Below, piece after piece: positions 8,351 to 20,967 of a DNA stretch of 64,000 bases. This DNA is from Lysobacterales bacterium (GTDB lineage Bacteria > Pseudomonadota > Gammaproteobacteria > Xanthomonadales > UBA2363). Position numbers and translations under genes: made by a program. The DNA lies in assembly GCA_019634735.1 (NCBI GenBank), contig JAHCAT010000001.1, positions 496,001 through 560,000 on the forward strand, in the 5' to 3' direction. Position 1 is the stretch's first letter; each line of letters begins with the position of its first letter. Under the pieces are notes generated by a model. That model was not told the DNA's origin. It was given only the letters and a program-made list of their open reading frames with translations, and searched no databases.

Positions 8351-9124
8351 ATGCAGTTGCACGCGGTGCCGATCCTGGACGACAACTACGTCTGGCTCCT
8401 GGTGGCCGGTGGTAATGCGGTGGCGATCGACCCGGGCGAGGCAGACCCCGTCATCGCCCGGCTCCGGGAACTCGATGCGAACCTGTCGCATATCCTGGTC
8501 ACCCACCACCATGGCGACCATATCGGCGGCATCGAAGCCCTGCGTCGCGCATTTCCCGAGGTCCGCGTGCTTGGCCCTGTCGACGCACGGATCCCCGGCA
8601 TCGACCTGGCCGTCGCCGATGGCGATGTCGTTGAGCTGCCCCTGATCGGCGCCAGGTTCCGCGTCGTGCACGTTCCAGGCCATACCCTGAGTCACGTCGC
8701 CTATGCGGGCCAGGGCATGCTGTTCTGCGGCGATACCCTGTTCAGCGCCGGCTGCGGTCGCCTGTTCGAAGGCACGCCGGCGCAGATGCTGGCGTCACTC
8801 GACCGTCTGTCTTCCTTGCCGGACGACACGCGGGTCTGCTGCGCCCACGAGTACACGCTCGCCAATCTGGCATTCGCCCAGGCTGTCGAGCCGGACAACG
8901 CCGATATCCGGCAGCGTATCGCACGGGTTGCGGCGCTCAGGTCGCGCGGGCACCCTTCCCTGCCCAGTGCCCTTGGCGACGAACGGCGGGTGAACCCTTT
9001 TCTTCGCGTCGACCAGCCCGCCGCGAGGAGGACCCTGGAAGCCGTGCGCGGTGTACCGCCCGACGCCGACCGAACCCGGGCGTTCGCCGCCTTGCGGCAG
9101 TGGAAGGACGTCTTCCGTGGCTGA
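8351..9124 (+). CDS. gloB: hydroxyacylglutathione hydrolase (glyoxalase II)
   Basis: 257 residues from the ATG at 8351, chosen because family members begin at the equivalent MQLHAVPILDDNY; an in-frame ATG at 8327 adds eight residues. The metallo-beta-lactamase motif THHHGDHIGG, the metal-binding HVPGHTLSH, CGDTLFSAGCGRLFEG and CCAHEYTLAN follow in order, and the C-terminal glyoxalase II domain holds the glutathione site. It hydrolyses S-D-lactoylglutathione to D-lactate and glutathione, completing methylglyoxal detoxification begun by glyoxalase I; a gloA gene lies at 34464. Its stop overlaps the mltD start by 8 bases, so the two are coupled. Confidence 0.96.
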   Translation: MQLHAVPILDDNYVWLLVAGGNAVAIDPGEADPVIARLRELDANLSHILVTHHHGDHIGGIEALRRAFPEVRVLGPVDARIPGIDLAVADGDVVELPLIGARFRVVHVPGHTLSHVAYAGQGMLFCGDTLFSAGCGRLFEGTPAQMLASLDRLSSLPDDTRVCCAHEYTLANLAFAQAVEPDNADIRQRIARVAALRSRGHPSLPSALGDERRVNPFLRVDQPAARRTLEAVRGVPPDADRTRAFAALRQWKDVFRG

Positions 9125-10559
9125 GCGCGGCGCGCAGGCTGCAAAGGCCCGGCGCGCCGGCCGACTGGCGCTGGCACTGCTCGCGGGATTGGCGGTGTCG
9201 GCCTGCCAGTCCCCGGGTCCGACCCGGCCTGCCCCGATCGCCGACGAGGCGCCTGCGCACGTCGAGCCGGCCTTGTCCCGGCCCGGGCCGGCACCGATGG
9301 CGGACGCCGTCGAGGCGCCCGTCCCTGCTGCGGCCGAGGCTCGGAGCAGACCGCGCCCCTCCCGACCGGCCAACCCTCCGCCAGCGCCGTCGACCTGGGA
9401 GGTCCTGCGTGCGGGCTTCGTCCTGCCCGGATGCGACTACGCACCCGCAACGGCGACCTGGACCCGTCGCTACGCAGGACATCCGCGACGGTTCGCGCAG
9501 ACCCTCGACCAGATGCTGCCGGCCCTGGACTGGACCGCCCGCCGGTTCGCCGATTCCGGGCTGCCCACCGAACTGGCCCTGCTGCCCATCGTCGAGAGCC
9601 ACTTCCGGCCGCACCCTGCGCCCCAGGCGCGGCCGGCGGGAATCTGGCAGATGATCGCCGACACGGCCAGGAGCGCCGGCGTGCGGATCGATCCATGGTT
9701 CGATGGACGCCTCAACCTGGCCGCAAGCACGGCTGGCGCCATCGTGCTCTTCGACCGGTACCTGGAGCGCTTCGAGGGCGATTGGCGGTTGGCGCTGATC
9801 GCCTACAACGCCGGGGAGTACAGGGTGCGCAGGGCGCTGACCGGGCGCCCGCCTCCCGGACCGGCGTTCTCGGATCTGGCCCCGCTGGAGCTGCCTTCGG
9901 CCTCCATGGACTATATCGCCCGATTGCTGGCGCTGGCATGCCTGGTCCGGGATCCGGAACGCTTCGATCTTGACCTGCCCAGCCTCGAACCTGAGCGCCG
10001 GCTTGTCGGCGTCGAGCTGGATGGCGTCGCTGGCAGCGGACTTGCACGCGCGCTTTCCGGCCTGCCGCGGGAACGCTTCGAGCAGGTCAATGCAGGGATG
10101 TTGCGCGGCCGGACGCCGCCGGCGGAGCCGTTCACCCTGCTGGTCAGGCAGGACCGCGCCGAATCCGTCCCGGACCTGCTGGCACGCATTCCGGCCCGCG
10201 CGCGCATGCAATGGCATCGGCGCCGGCTTGCCGATGGCGAACGGCTGGAGTCGCTCGGCGCGCCGGCCGGCGTCCCGTGGGAGGTCCTCACCCGGCTGAA
10301 CGACATGGCCGACGGGAAGTCGCAGGCGTCGGGCCGCTCCCTGTGGCTGCCCGGTCCGGAACGGCTGGCGACCGCCGCGGCAGATCGCGACGGCGGCGTC
10401 GCCGTGGCGGACGACCCGGTACATGTCGTGCGCGCCGGCGACAGCCTCTGGTCGATCGCGCGCCGGCACGGACTCACCGTCGCCGACCTGCTTCGATACA
10501 ATCGCCTCGAGCATTCACGCATCCGGCCGGGGCAGCGGCTGCTGCTGCAACCGCCCTGA
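9117..10559 (+). CDS. mltD: membrane-bound lytic transglycosylase D lipoprotein
   Basis: 480 residues from a GTG at 9117 inside the end of gloB, with GGAAGGA eight bases upstream. A lipoprotein signal ends with lipobox VSAC and Cys30. A Pro/Ala-rich linker leads to the SLT lysozyme-like domain at about residues 145-270, with the catalytic Glu in LLPIVESHFRP, then GIWQMIADTA and LIAYNAGEYRV. One LysM domain closes the protein (HVVRAGDSLWSIARRHGLT to IRPGQRLLLQ). MltD-type enzymes cleave the MurNAc-GlcNAc bond to give 1,6-anhydro muropeptides at the outer membrane. The single LysM is fewer than in E. coli MltD. Coupling to gloB mirrors the gloB/mltD neighbourhood of enterics. Confidence 0.94.
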   Translation: MAERGAQAAKARRAGRLALALLAGLAVSACQSPGPTRPAPIADEAPAHVEPALSRPGPAPMADAVEAPVPAAAEARSRPRPSRPANPPPAPSTWEVLRAGFVLPGCDYAPATATWTRRYAGHPRRFAQTLDQMLPALDWTARRFADSGLPTELALLPIVESHFRPHPAPQARPAGIWQMIADTARSAGVRIDPWFDGRLNLAASTAGAIVLFDRYLERFEGDWRLALIAYNAGEYRVRRALTGRPPPGPAFSDLAPLELPSASMDYIARLLALACLVRDPERFDLDLPSLEPERRLVGVELDGVAGSGLARALSGLPRERFEQVNAGMLRGRTPPAEPFTLLVRQDRAESVPDLLARIPARARMQWHRRRLADGERLESLGAPAGVPWEVLTRLNDMADGKSQASGRSLWLPGPERLATAAADRDGGVAVADDPVHVVRAGDSLWSIARRHGLTVADLLRYNRLEHSRIRPGQRLLLQPP

Positions 10560-10619
10560 GGTCTGCCGACCCCGCACGTCGCGGAACCGACATCGCCACC
10601 CTCCAGGAGTCCTGACACC

Positions 10620-11408
10620 ATGGGTTTTCTCTCCGGCAAGCGCGCCCTCGTCGTGGGTATCGCCAGCCAGCGTTCGATCGCCTGGGGCATCGCCGAGGCC
10701 ATGCACCGCGAGGGTGCCGAGCTGGCCTTCACCTACCAGAACGAGCGCCTGCGCGATCGCGTCGAAGACGCCGCGCGGGAGTTCGGCTCGAGCCTGGTGC
10801 TGCCCTGCGATGTCGCCGAGGACGCCCAGATCGACAGTCTCATGGCCGAACTCGGCGCCCGCTGGGATGGCCTGGACTGCCTGGTCCACTCGGTCGGCTT
10901 CGCACCGCGCGAGGCGCTCCAGGGCGGTTTCCTCGACGGGTTGACGCGCGAGAACTTCGCAATCGCCCACGACATCTCCAGCTACAGCCTGGCAGCGCTC
11001 GCGAAGGCCGCCCGACCGCTCATGGCCGGGCGCAACGGCTCGATCCTCACGCTGACCTACCTGGGCGCAGTCCGGGCAATGGCCAGCTACAACGTGATGG
11101 GCCTGGCAAAGGCCAGCCTGGAAGCCTGCGTACGCTTCCTGGCATACAACCTCGGCCCCGAGGGCACGCGCGTCAACGCGATTTCGGCAGGCCCGATCAA
11201 GACCCTGGCCGCGTCCGGCGTCGGCAATTTCCGGAAAATGCTCGACCACGTCCAGCAGGTGACGCCGCTGCGCCGCAACGTCACCATCGAAGACGTCGGC
11301 AACGCGGCGGCCTTCCTGTGTTCGGACCTGGCGGCCGGCATCACCGGAGAGATCACCTACGTCGACGCCGGGTACAGCACGGTGGCCATGGCCGGCCTCG
11401 ACGGCTGA
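10620..11408 (+). CDS. fabI: enoyl-ACP reductase I
   Basis: 262 residues, matching E. coli FabI. The N-terminal [20 protein letters not shown] is the short-chain-reductase NADH site of this family. The active-site Tyr and Lys lie in [13 protein letters not shown], followed by [20 protein letters not shown], the substrate lid FRKMLDH and [15 protein letters not shown]. It reduces trans-2-enoyl-ACP in each elongation cycle of fatty acid synthesis and is the family targeted by triclosan. CAGGAG lies twelve bases upstream of the ATG. It sits alone, 60 bases after mltD, and converges on ppiD. Confidence 0.97.
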   Translation: MGFLSGKRALVVGIASQRSIAWGIAEAMHREGAELAFTYQNERLRDRVEDAAREFGSSLVLPCDVAEDAQIDSLMAELGARWDGLDCLVHSVGFAPREALQGGFLDGLTRENFAIAHDISSYSLAALAKAARPLMAGRNGSILTLTYLGAVRAMASYNVMGLAKASLEACVRFLAYNLGPEGTRVNAISAGPIKTLAASGVGNFRKMLDHVQQVTPLRRNVTIEDVGNAAAFLCSDLAAGITGEITYVDAGYSTVAMAGLDG

Positions 11409-11754
11409 TCCCGACGCCCGCACGGACGGTCGTGCGGTCCACGCAGGCGGGTCCCGCGCCGATCGGCGCGAGCCCGCAGCGACCGCCAGCAAGCCGGCGG
11501 GCCAGGTCGTACTCGCCGGAAAACTCCGCCCCGCCATAGTTCGGCATCGCCGGTGCCGCCGGACGCCATGTCCGGCGACGCGGGCGCGCTGACGGGTCGT
11601 CGCGCCCGCCCGCACCACGAAACCGACGATTGAACCGGCTTGTCCTGCAGGACGTTTCGGACAGCCGTCTTCCGTAGGGATGACCTGCGCGCCAGGCCGT
11701 TCGTCAGCCTGACGACAGGCCGTCGAAGCGGACGCTGCGGTCAGCTTCCGCCGG
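11409..11754. other. intergenic region between convergent fabI and ppiD
   Basis: About 346 bases with no credible gene. It holds a 6-bp stem (11418-11423 with 11432-11437) and a 16-base perfect palindrome at 11455-11470, CGCGCCGATCGGCGCG. Neither is followed by a T-run, so they are weak candidates for termination of fabI. Nothing else stands out. Confidence 0.5.
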
Positions 11755-13665
11755 TCATTGCATCCGCTCTTCGACCACCACGATACGGGTCCGCTCGCGA
11801 AGGCCCGCGATCAGCGCCATCGCCTCCGCATTGGCGCGGGACTGCTCGAGTTCCGACCGTGCCTGGGTGCGGCGACTCTCCTCCACGGAACCCGGATCGC
11901 CGTCCACGACGCCGGTCAGCTCGACAAGCGCATGGCCATCGCCCAGAGGCAACAGGCGCTGGACCACACGACCTTCCTCCGGACGGGGCAGCCTGAACAC
12001 CTGGGCCACCAGCGCCGGCTCGGGAACCAGGGCGTTGCGGCCAGCGGCCTCAGCCAGTTCCAGGTCCAGCCCTGCCCGCTCAGCCACGTCGGCGAGCGGG
12101 GTCCCGGCTTCGAGCTCGGCGAACAACGCCTCGGCCCTGGCGCGGACCGCGTCGCTGCGACGGGCCTCGAGGATGCGCGCGCGCGCCTGGTCGGCAACCT
12201 CCGCCAGCGGCCGGGGCTCGCTGCGCTGGTGCTCGACCACGCGCAGCGCCACCATCTGGCCCGGCGACGCCTCGAACGGGTCGCTGACATTGCCCTCCAG
12301 CAAGACCTCGTCGGAAAACGCCACATCCCGGACCCGCGGATTGGCGAACAAGCCCTCGCCCGCCTGCCGGCTGAAAGGACCCGCTGTCATGGTCGCCAGA
12401 CCCAGGGCCTCCGAGGCAGGCTGAAGCGAGCCGGGGTCCTGGTACACGAGGTCGATCAGCTCGCCGCTGCGCTCGTTGTACAGACGTTCCCGCTCGCTCT
12501 CCAGGTATTCCGCCGCCAGCTCTTCGCGCACCTCTTCGAACGGCCTCTGCGTCGCCGCCCTGATCTCGCGCACCATGATGACGTGGAAGCCGTCCTCGGT
12601 GCGGACAGGATCGGACACCTGGCCGGACTCGAGCGCGAAGGCGGCCTCCTCGAACGCGGGATCGGTCAGTCCCTGCTCGATCCAGCCAAGGTCGCCACCC
12701 TGCTCGCGGGAGCCAAGGTCGGTCGAGTCGCGGCGCGCGAGGGCGGCAAAGTCCGCGCCTTCGGCACGCGCCTCCGCGGCGATCGACTCCGCCCTGGCCA
12801 GCGCGTCCCGCTGGGCGTCCGCGTCGGGACCGTCGGCCCGGACCAGGACATGGGAGACCAGGCGAGCCTCGGGCGAACCGAACCGCGCCCGCTCAGCCTC
12901 GTAGCGATCGCGCAGGTCCTGCTCGGAGGGCTCGACGGCCAGCGGCAGCGCGGTCCGGTCGACGATCAGGTACTCGACAGTCACGGTCTCCGGGCGCATG
13001 AACTCCGCGGTGTTCGCGTCGTACCAGCTTGAGAGCTCCTCGTCGGTCACTTCCTGGTCGATCTCCCGCTCGGGCTGGTTCACCCTCACCGCGGCGAAGC
13101 TGCGCGTCTGCTCGCTCAGGCGGAGCCGGGCGTCGACCTCCGCGTCCGTCACGAGCGCACTCTCCATCACCGCCATCGGAAGCTGCCTGGCCTCGATATC
13201 CCTGCGCAGGTTGCGCTCGAAGGTCGTGGCGGTCATGCGCTGGCCAGCGAGCAGCCCGAGGTAGGTCGGCTCGTCGAACCTTCCATCCACCTGGAACGCC
13301 GGGATGTCGGCGATCTCAGCCCGCAGGCGCGCGTTCGGGACGACCAGGCCGATCCGCTCGGAGGCCTGCCGCAGCACGGCCTCGTCGATCATCCTGTCGA
13401 GCACCTGGCGGCGCATCGCGGGATTGTCGAGCAGCGACGCGTCGAGCCCCTGTCCGAACTGCTGGCGCATGCTCTCGCGCCAGCGCTGGAAGCGTTCCCG
13501 ATAATCGTTGGCGCTGATCTCCTCGTCGCCGACCTTGGCCACGTAGGTGTCCACGCTCCGGGTGAAGTAGTCACCGATGCCGAAGAAGGTCAGCGAGAAC
13601 AGCGCGAGGAAAAGGATGGCCAGGGCGAACCAGCTGGTGGCCCTGTTGCGGATCGATTGCAGCAT
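11755..13665 (-). CDS. ppiD: periplasmic folding chaperone PpiD
   Basis: 636 residues from the ATG at 13665, close to E. coli PpiD (623). An N-terminal membrane anchor (WFALAILFLALFSLTFFGIG) is followed by the SurA-N-like chaperone part (VAKVGDEEISANDYRERF, RRQVLDRMIDEAVLRQ). One parvulin domain lies at about residues 255-360 (RLVSHVLVRADG, GGDLGWIEQG, GFHVIMVREI), then a long C-terminal chaperone region. It is anchored in the inner membrane facing the periplasm and assists proteins leaving the Sec translocon. Many PpiD parvulin domains have little isomerase activity, so chaperoning is the safer role. The order clpX-lon-hupB-ppiD is the standard one, here with two tRNA genes between hupB and ppiD. 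Confidence 0.93.
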   Translation of the reverse strand: MLQSIRNRATSWFALAILFLALFSLTFFGIGDYFTRSVDTYVAKVGDEEISANDYRERFQRWRESMRQQFGQGLDASLLDNPAMRRQVLDRMIDEAVLRQASERIGLVVPNARLRAEIADIPAFQVDGRFDEPTYLGLLAGQRMTATTFERNLRRDIEARQLPMAVMESALVTDAEVDARLRLSEQTRSFAAVRVNQPEREIDQEVTDEELSSWYDANTAEFMRPETVTVEYLIVDRTALPLAVEPSEQDLRDRYEAERARFGSPEARLVSHVLVRADGPDADAQRDALARAESIAAEARAEGADFAALARRDSTDLGSREQGGDLGWIEQGLTDPAFEEAAFALESGQVSDPVRTEDGFHVIMVREIRAATQRPFEEVREELAAEYLESERERLYNERSGELIDLVYQDPGSLQPASEALGLATMTAGPFSRQAGEGLFANPRVRDVAFSDEVLLEGNVSDPFEASPGQMVALRVVEHQRSEPRPLAEVADQARARILEARRSDAVRARAEALFAELEAGTPLADVAERAGLDLELAEAAGRNALVPEPALVAQVFRLPRPEEGRVVQRLLPLGDGHALVELTGVVDGDPGSVEESRRTQARSELEQSRANAEAMALIAGLRERTRIVVVEERMQ

Positions 13666-13777
13666 GCGGATAGTCCGGCCGTTCGGTAAACCGCCATTGT
13701 AGCCACAGCGCGCGCCACCGGCGACGCCGCGATGCGTCCGCCCGGGCGTCCCGGCGTCGCGCGGGCTCGGGGCCCGC

Positions 13778-13808
13778 AAAGAAAAAGGGGGCGCCTTTCG
13801 GCGCCCCC
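13778..13808 (-). terminator. strong intrinsic terminator after tRNA-Asp
   Basis: On the minus strand GGGGGCGCC pairs perfectly with GGCGCCCCC around a GAAA tetraloop, followed by TTTTTCTTT (13778-13786). It starts 6 bases beyond the tRNA-Asp CCA end and is a textbook Rho-independent terminator. It separates the hupB-tRNA transcript from ppiD. Confidence 0.93.
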
Positions 13809-13813
13809 TGGAT

Positions 13814-13890
13814 TGGCGGAGTGGACGGGACTCGAACCCGCGACCCTCGGCGTGACAGGCCGATATTCTAACCGACTGAACTACCACTCC
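13814..13890 (-). tRNA. tRNA-Asp (anticodon GTC)
   Basis: A 77-base gene with an encoded CCA. The minus strand starts GGAGTGGTAGTTCAGTCGG, the anticodon loop is CTGTCAC with anticodon GTC, and the T arm is CGGGTTCGAGTCCCG. The acceptor GGAGTGG pairs with CCACTCC and the discriminator is G, as expected for aspartate. Confidence 0.97.
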
Positions 13891-13973
13891 TGAATTCTTG
13901 AGACTGTCCGCCTGGGCTGGCGGGGGGCGCATTGTAACCCAATCGTCGCGTCAAGCAAGGGGCCGTGCCGCGG

Positions 13974-14048
13974 TGGTGGGTGCTGAGGGTTTCGAACCCC
14001 CGACCCTCGCCTTGTAAGGGCGACGCTCTACCGCTGAGCTAAGCACCC
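13974..14048 (-). tRNA. tRNA-Val (anticodon TAC)
   Basis: A 75-base gene with an encoded CCA. The minus strand starts GGGTGCTTAGCTCAGCGG, the anticodon loop is CTTACAA with anticodon TAC, and the T arm is GGGGGTTCGAAACCCTC. Acceptor GGGTGCT pairs with AGCACCC, with discriminator A. It begins only 16 bases after the hupB stop, so it is probably processed from the hupB transcript. Confidence 0.97.
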
Positions 14049-14064
14049 GTCTGCGACAGGTCGC

Positions 14065-14337
14065 TCAGTTTACGGCATCCTTCAGGGCCTTGCCAGCCTT
14101 GAACGCCGGCGACTTCGACGCCTTGATCTTGATGGTCTGGCCGGTGCGCGGATTGCGACCGGTGCGGGCGGCGCGCTTGCGCACGCTGAAGGTGCCGAAG
14201 CCCACCAGGGACACGGTGTCGCCCTTCTTGAGCGCCTTCTTGACGACCTCGACCATCGCGTCGATGGCGCGGCCGGCGTCCGCCTTGGTGAGTTCGGCGG
14301 CGTCAGCGATTGCCGCGATCAGATCCTGCTTGTTCAT
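14065..14337 (-). CDS. hupB: DNA-binding protein HU (beta type)
   Basis: 90 residues, the canonical HU length. The whole protein matches the family: [20 protein letters not shown], the [17 protein letters not shown] beta-arm segment with the intercalating Pro in RNPRTG, and [17 protein letters not shown] at the end. HU is an abundant nucleoid protein that bends DNA without strong sequence preference. GGGAG lies six bases before the ATG. A likely promoter sits at 14451-14479. tRNA-Val and tRNA-Asp follow immediately and the first good terminator lies after them, so hupB and the tRNAs probably share a transcript. Confidence 0.98.
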   Translation of the reverse strand: MNKQDLIAAIADAAELTKADAGRAIDAMVEVVKKALKKGDTVSLVGFGTFSVRKRAARTGRNPRTGQTIKIKASKSPAFKAGKALKDAVN

Positions 14338-14450
14338 TCAAGACTCCCGTTCTTATCGTAGTCGAGCTTGCGAAGATTCGAGCCTCGGGGCGGTTCGGCC
14401 TTCCGGCGCTCTCAGGGCAACAGGGGTGAACGCTCCGTTGCCGTGGCGCT

Positions 14451-14479
14451 TTTATACCAGCGGCCCATAGGGCGCGCAA
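14451..14479 (-). promoter_or_regulatory. probable sigma-70 promoter of hupB
   Basis: On the minus strand TATAAA (14451-14456) with an upstream TGG extended -10 lies 17 bases from TTGCGC (14474-14479). The -10 is strong and the -35 weak. It is about 115 bases upstream of the hupB start, between lon and hupB, and would let hupB be expressed independently of lon. Confidence 0.5.
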
Positions 14480-14541
14480 CAAGCAATCATGCGGGTTTCA
14501 GCCATTTCCGCCAGCGCCGGAGCGGGTCGCCGAGCAGGGCC

Positions 14542-17061
<2,520 letters not shown>

Positions 17062-17191
17062 GTCTGGTCGCTGCAATGCGGAATGGGCCGGTGCGCCCGG
17101 TGCGGGCGTCCGATGGCCAAGAACTGGGGGCGTCGGGATGGAATGCAAGCGGCCCCGGCCGATCGGCTGGGACCTGTAAACGACTATTGAA

Positions 17192-18502
<1,311 letters not shown>

Positions 18503-18569
18503 GCGCTGTGTCCGCGTGCCTTGTCCATGGTCCCCGGCAGCATAACACAGCGCCCCAGCCCCAAATGAA

Positions 18570-18602
18570 GCGGGGCGCCAGGCTGGCCGCCTGGCGCCCC
18601 GC
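18570..18602 (-). terminator. hairpin terminator after the CsbD gene
   Basis: A 13-bp perfect stem (GCGGGGCGCCAGG with CCTGGCGCCCCGC) and 7-base loop lie between the CsbD stop and the clpX start. On the minus strand it is followed by TTCATTTGG, a moderate T-rich tail, so it probably ends the stress-gene transcript before clpX. Confidence 0.7.
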
Positions 18603-18646
18603 TCCCGGGCAATGACGGCGACCGGGCGGCCGCCGTCCGTTGGCGA

Positions 18647-18844
18647 CTACAGGCTCCGTTCGAACTCGCGGACCTGCTTCTCGGCTTCGTCGCGTGCGAC
18701 GCCGTAGCGCTCCTGGATCTTGCCGGCCAGGTACTCGGAGTTGCCCTCGACCACCTTCAGGTCATCGTCGGTGAGCTTGCCCCACTTCTCCTTCACCGTA
18801 CCGGTGAGCTGCTTCCACTTGCCCTTGATGCGATCCTCGTTCAT
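18647..18844 (-). CDS. CsbD family stress protein
   Basis: 65 residues, typical of CsbD/YjbJ proteins. The signature [20 protein letters not shown] and LTDDDL..VEGN are followed by [20 protein letters not shown]. These small acidic-basic helical proteins are abundant under general stress (sigma-B in Bacillus, RpoS in E. coli) but have no known biochemical activity. It sits just after a BON-domain gene on the same strand, another frequent stress-response companion, so joint induction is a reasonable inference. Confidence 0.93.
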   Translation of the reverse strand: MNEDRIKGKWKQLTGTVKEKWGKLTDDDLKVVEGNSEYLAGKIQERYGVARDEAEKQVREFERSL

Positions 18845-18943
18845 AGGTTTGCTCCGTATCTCGTTCTGGCGGGAACGCCCGCCTGGTGTTCCCGCGTGGC
18901 CGTCAGCGACGCACGCGGGATTCGTTCATCGAGCGGGTCAGGC

Positions 18944-19291
18944 TCAGCGGACGGTCAGCGCCCGCGTATCGACGGCGACCACGCCCTCGATGCCGCGCGT
19001 CAGGTCGATCGCCTTCTCGACGGCCGCCTGGCTGTTCAGCACACCGGCCAGGGTCACGACGCCGTCGACGGTGGTGACGTTGATGTCGGTGCCGGCGACG
19101 TCGCCGTCGGCCAGCAGGGTGGACTTCACCTTGGTGGTGATCCAGGTGTCGGTCACCGGCTGGCTGGAATCGCGGTCGTCGGCCCGCTCGGCGTAATCGT
19201 TCGCGATCGCCATCGGGGCGGCGACCACCAGGGCGCCGGCGGCGACCAGGGCGGCCAGGGAGGGCATGCGGATCAGCGCGTTGTTGGACAT
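18944..19291 (-). CDS. periplasmic BON-domain protein (OsmY-like)
   Basis: 115 residues from the ATG at 19291, chosen for AAGGAG six bases upstream. Residues 1-30 are a signal peptide (LAALVAAGALVVAAPMAIAN). One BON domain follows (VTDTWITTKVKSTLLADGDV, INVTTVDGVVTLAGVLNS, AIDLTRGIEGVVAVDT). BON domains bind phospholipid or other surfaces; OsmY, which has two, protects the periplasm during osmotic stress. This protein has a single domain. It lies 99 bases upstream of the CsbD gene. A possible extracytoplasmic-stress promoter is noted about 105 bases upstream. Confidence 0.9.
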   Translation of the reverse strand: MSNNALIRMPSLAALVAAGALVVAAPMAIANDYAERADDRDSSQPVTDTWITTKVKSTLLADGDVAGTDINVTTVDGVVTLAGVLNSQAAVEKAIDLTRGIEGVVAVDTRALTVR

Positions 19292-19648
19292 GGTCTTCTC
19301 CTTCTCAATGGTTGTCACGACGTTTGCACTAGGCACCACAGTTGGGCGCCCTGACACCTACGCAGTCGCCGTGCCAACCTTCCATCCCTTTGTTTTGACT
19401 GGGTATCCCCCTGGAATTCCACCGGGTCGCCGGGCGTATTGCCCGGACTTCCCGGCGCCACCGTGCAGGCTGCCGTCGTCCGGGGACGGCGAACGCGAAA
19501 CCGGCGCGACAGCGACACCGGCCGGTGATCGGGACTGGTTCGTCGGGACCGGACCGGAGTGGCCGGTGGCATGGCCGGCGGGCCTCGGCTCGCCCGCAAT
19601 TGGCCACGCGCAGGTCTCGCGGCCGGTAAGCGGACCGGCTCAGGGACT
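19292..19648. other. intergenic region upstream of the BON gene
   Basis: About 357 bases without a credible gene, between the BON gene start and the 3' end of an EAL gene, both on the minus strand. It should carry the promoter of the BON/CsbD pair. A stretch at 19380-19420 is more AT-rich than its surroundings. The rest is GC-rich with no clear hairpin. Confidence 0.5.
19394..19420 (-). promoter_or_regulatory. possible extracytoplasmic-sigma promoter upstream of the BON gene
   Basis: On the minus strand GGAATT (19415-19420) and TCAAA (19394-19398) are 16 bases apart, resembling the RpoE-type pattern GGAACTT then TCAAA. Several hexamer pairs could be found by chance, so this is tentative; the periplasmic stress nature of the downstream gene makes it plausible. 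Confidence 0.25.
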
Positions 19649-20893
19649 TCAGGCGGCGTTGTGGACGTACCTGGTCAGCAAGTCGGACATCGCCATCGGG
19701 CGGCCGATCTCGAACCCCTGGGCGAAGTCGCAACCGAGCGCGCGCAGGCGGTCCAGCGTGGCGCCATCCTCGACGCCCTCGGCGACCACGCTCATGCCCA
19801 GCCGGTGGGCGAGGTCGATCATGCCGTGGACCAGCGTGAGGCAGCGCCGGCTGGTCAGGATGGCGCCGACGAAGCTGCGGTCGATCTTGATGCGATCGAC
19901 CGGCAGATCGCGAAGATAGGTGAACGAAGAACTGCCCACGCCAAAATCGTCGATCGCCACGCAGACGCCCTCGTCGTGCAGCTGCCCCAGCACGATGCCA
20001 CCCAGTTCCGGGGCATCCAGCATCGCCGTCTCGGTGACCTCGAGCTCGATCATGAACGGGGGCACGCCCCACAGCCGGAGCGCGTCGGCCACCTGCTCCG
20101 TCAATCCGCGGTCGCCGAACGCGCGCGCCGACATGTTGATCGAGATCGGCAGGTCGAAGCCGGCGCGTCGCGCCCCGGCCAGGGTCTGCAATGCGGTGTG
20201 CAGGCTCCAGCGGGTGAACTCTGATATCAGCCCCGACCGCTCCGCCAATGCCACGAAGTGGATCGGACTGACCTCGCCAAGGTCCGGATGGTGCCAGCGG
20301 GCCAGAGCCTCGGCGCCGGCCAGCCGGTCGCCGCGCAGGTCCCATACCGGCTGGAACGCCATGCCCAGGGAGGCGTTGCGTATGGCGCCGCGCAGCGTCT
20401 CGGCATCCAGCACGTCGATTCCGACGTCATGACTGTGCAGGGTGAAGCGGTCCGGCGTCAGCACCGCCCGGTGCAGCGCCTGTTCGGCGCGTCGACACAG
20501 CTGGTCGGCGGTGGTGCCATGGTCGGGAGAGAGCGCCACCCCGATCGCGGCGTCCGGGTCGACATGTCCGGCGCCGATATCCACCAGTTCCGCATACAGG
20601 CGCAGCAGCCGTGTCGCCGCCAGCATGGCATGCTGGTCGTCACGCACCGGGACCAGCAGCACGGCCAGCTCCCCGGGACCGATCGCCGCCACCTGGTCGC
20701 CTTCGCGCAGGACGCCTTTCGCGCGCTCGACCAGGTCGTCCATCAGGCTGCCGGTGGCGGCGTATCCGATCCGCATCGCCACGCTGCGCAGTCCGCGCAG
20801 CCTGACCCGAAGCAGCGCGCAGGAAGCGCCGCGATCGAGTGCCTCCAAGAGCGCCGGACCGGCACGGTCGATGAATTCGCTGCCCTGGATCAT
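19649..20893 (-). CDS. c-di-GMP phosphodiesterase, degenerate GGDEF plus EAL
   Basis: 414 residues from the ATG at 20893. The N-terminal half resembles a diguanylate cyclase fold, but the signature is GPGEL at about 72-76, so it should be catalytically dead and perhaps regulatory. The EAL domain (about 165-405) looks complete: EALARWHHPD, ISINMSARAF, IELEVTETAM, AIDDFGVGSSS, DRIKIDRSFV and VVAEGVED. It should hydrolyse c-di-GMP to pGpG. There is no membrane segment or sensor domain, so it is cytoplasmic. It is the last of four consecutive c-di-GMP genes on this strand, 74 bases after the HD-GYP gene. Confidence 0.92.
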   Translation of the reverse strand: MIQGSEFIDRAGPALLEALDRGASCALLRVRLRGLRSVAMRIGYAATGSLMDDLVERAKGVLREGDQVAAIGPGELAVLLVPVRDDQHAMLAATRLLRLYAELVDIGAGHVDPDAAIGVALSPDHGTTADQLCRRAEQALHRAVLTPDRFTLHSHDVGIDVLDAETLRGAIRNASLGMAFQPVWDLRGDRLAGAEALARWHHPDLGEVSPIHFVALAERSGLISEFTRWSLHTALQTLAGARRAGFDLPISINMSARAFGDRGLTEQVADALRLWGVPPFMIELEVTETAMLDAPELGGIVLGQLHDEGVCVAIDDFGVGSSSFTYLRDLPVDRIKIDRSFVGAILTSRRCLTLVHGMIDLAHRLGMSVVAEGVEDGATLDRLRALGCDFAQGFEIGRPMAMSDLLTRYVHNAA

Positions 20894-20967
20894 CGGCCCT
20901 CCGACCGGTGCGTTGCATCCCCTGGCCGACGGGCCGGCCCGGAACTGGCCCAGGCCGTCGGCACCGG

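Noticed and set aside
13814-14048. tRNA genes as a prophage or island attachment site
   Set aside because: No integrase, direct repeat of a tRNA end or foreign-looking genes are found next to the three tRNA genes.
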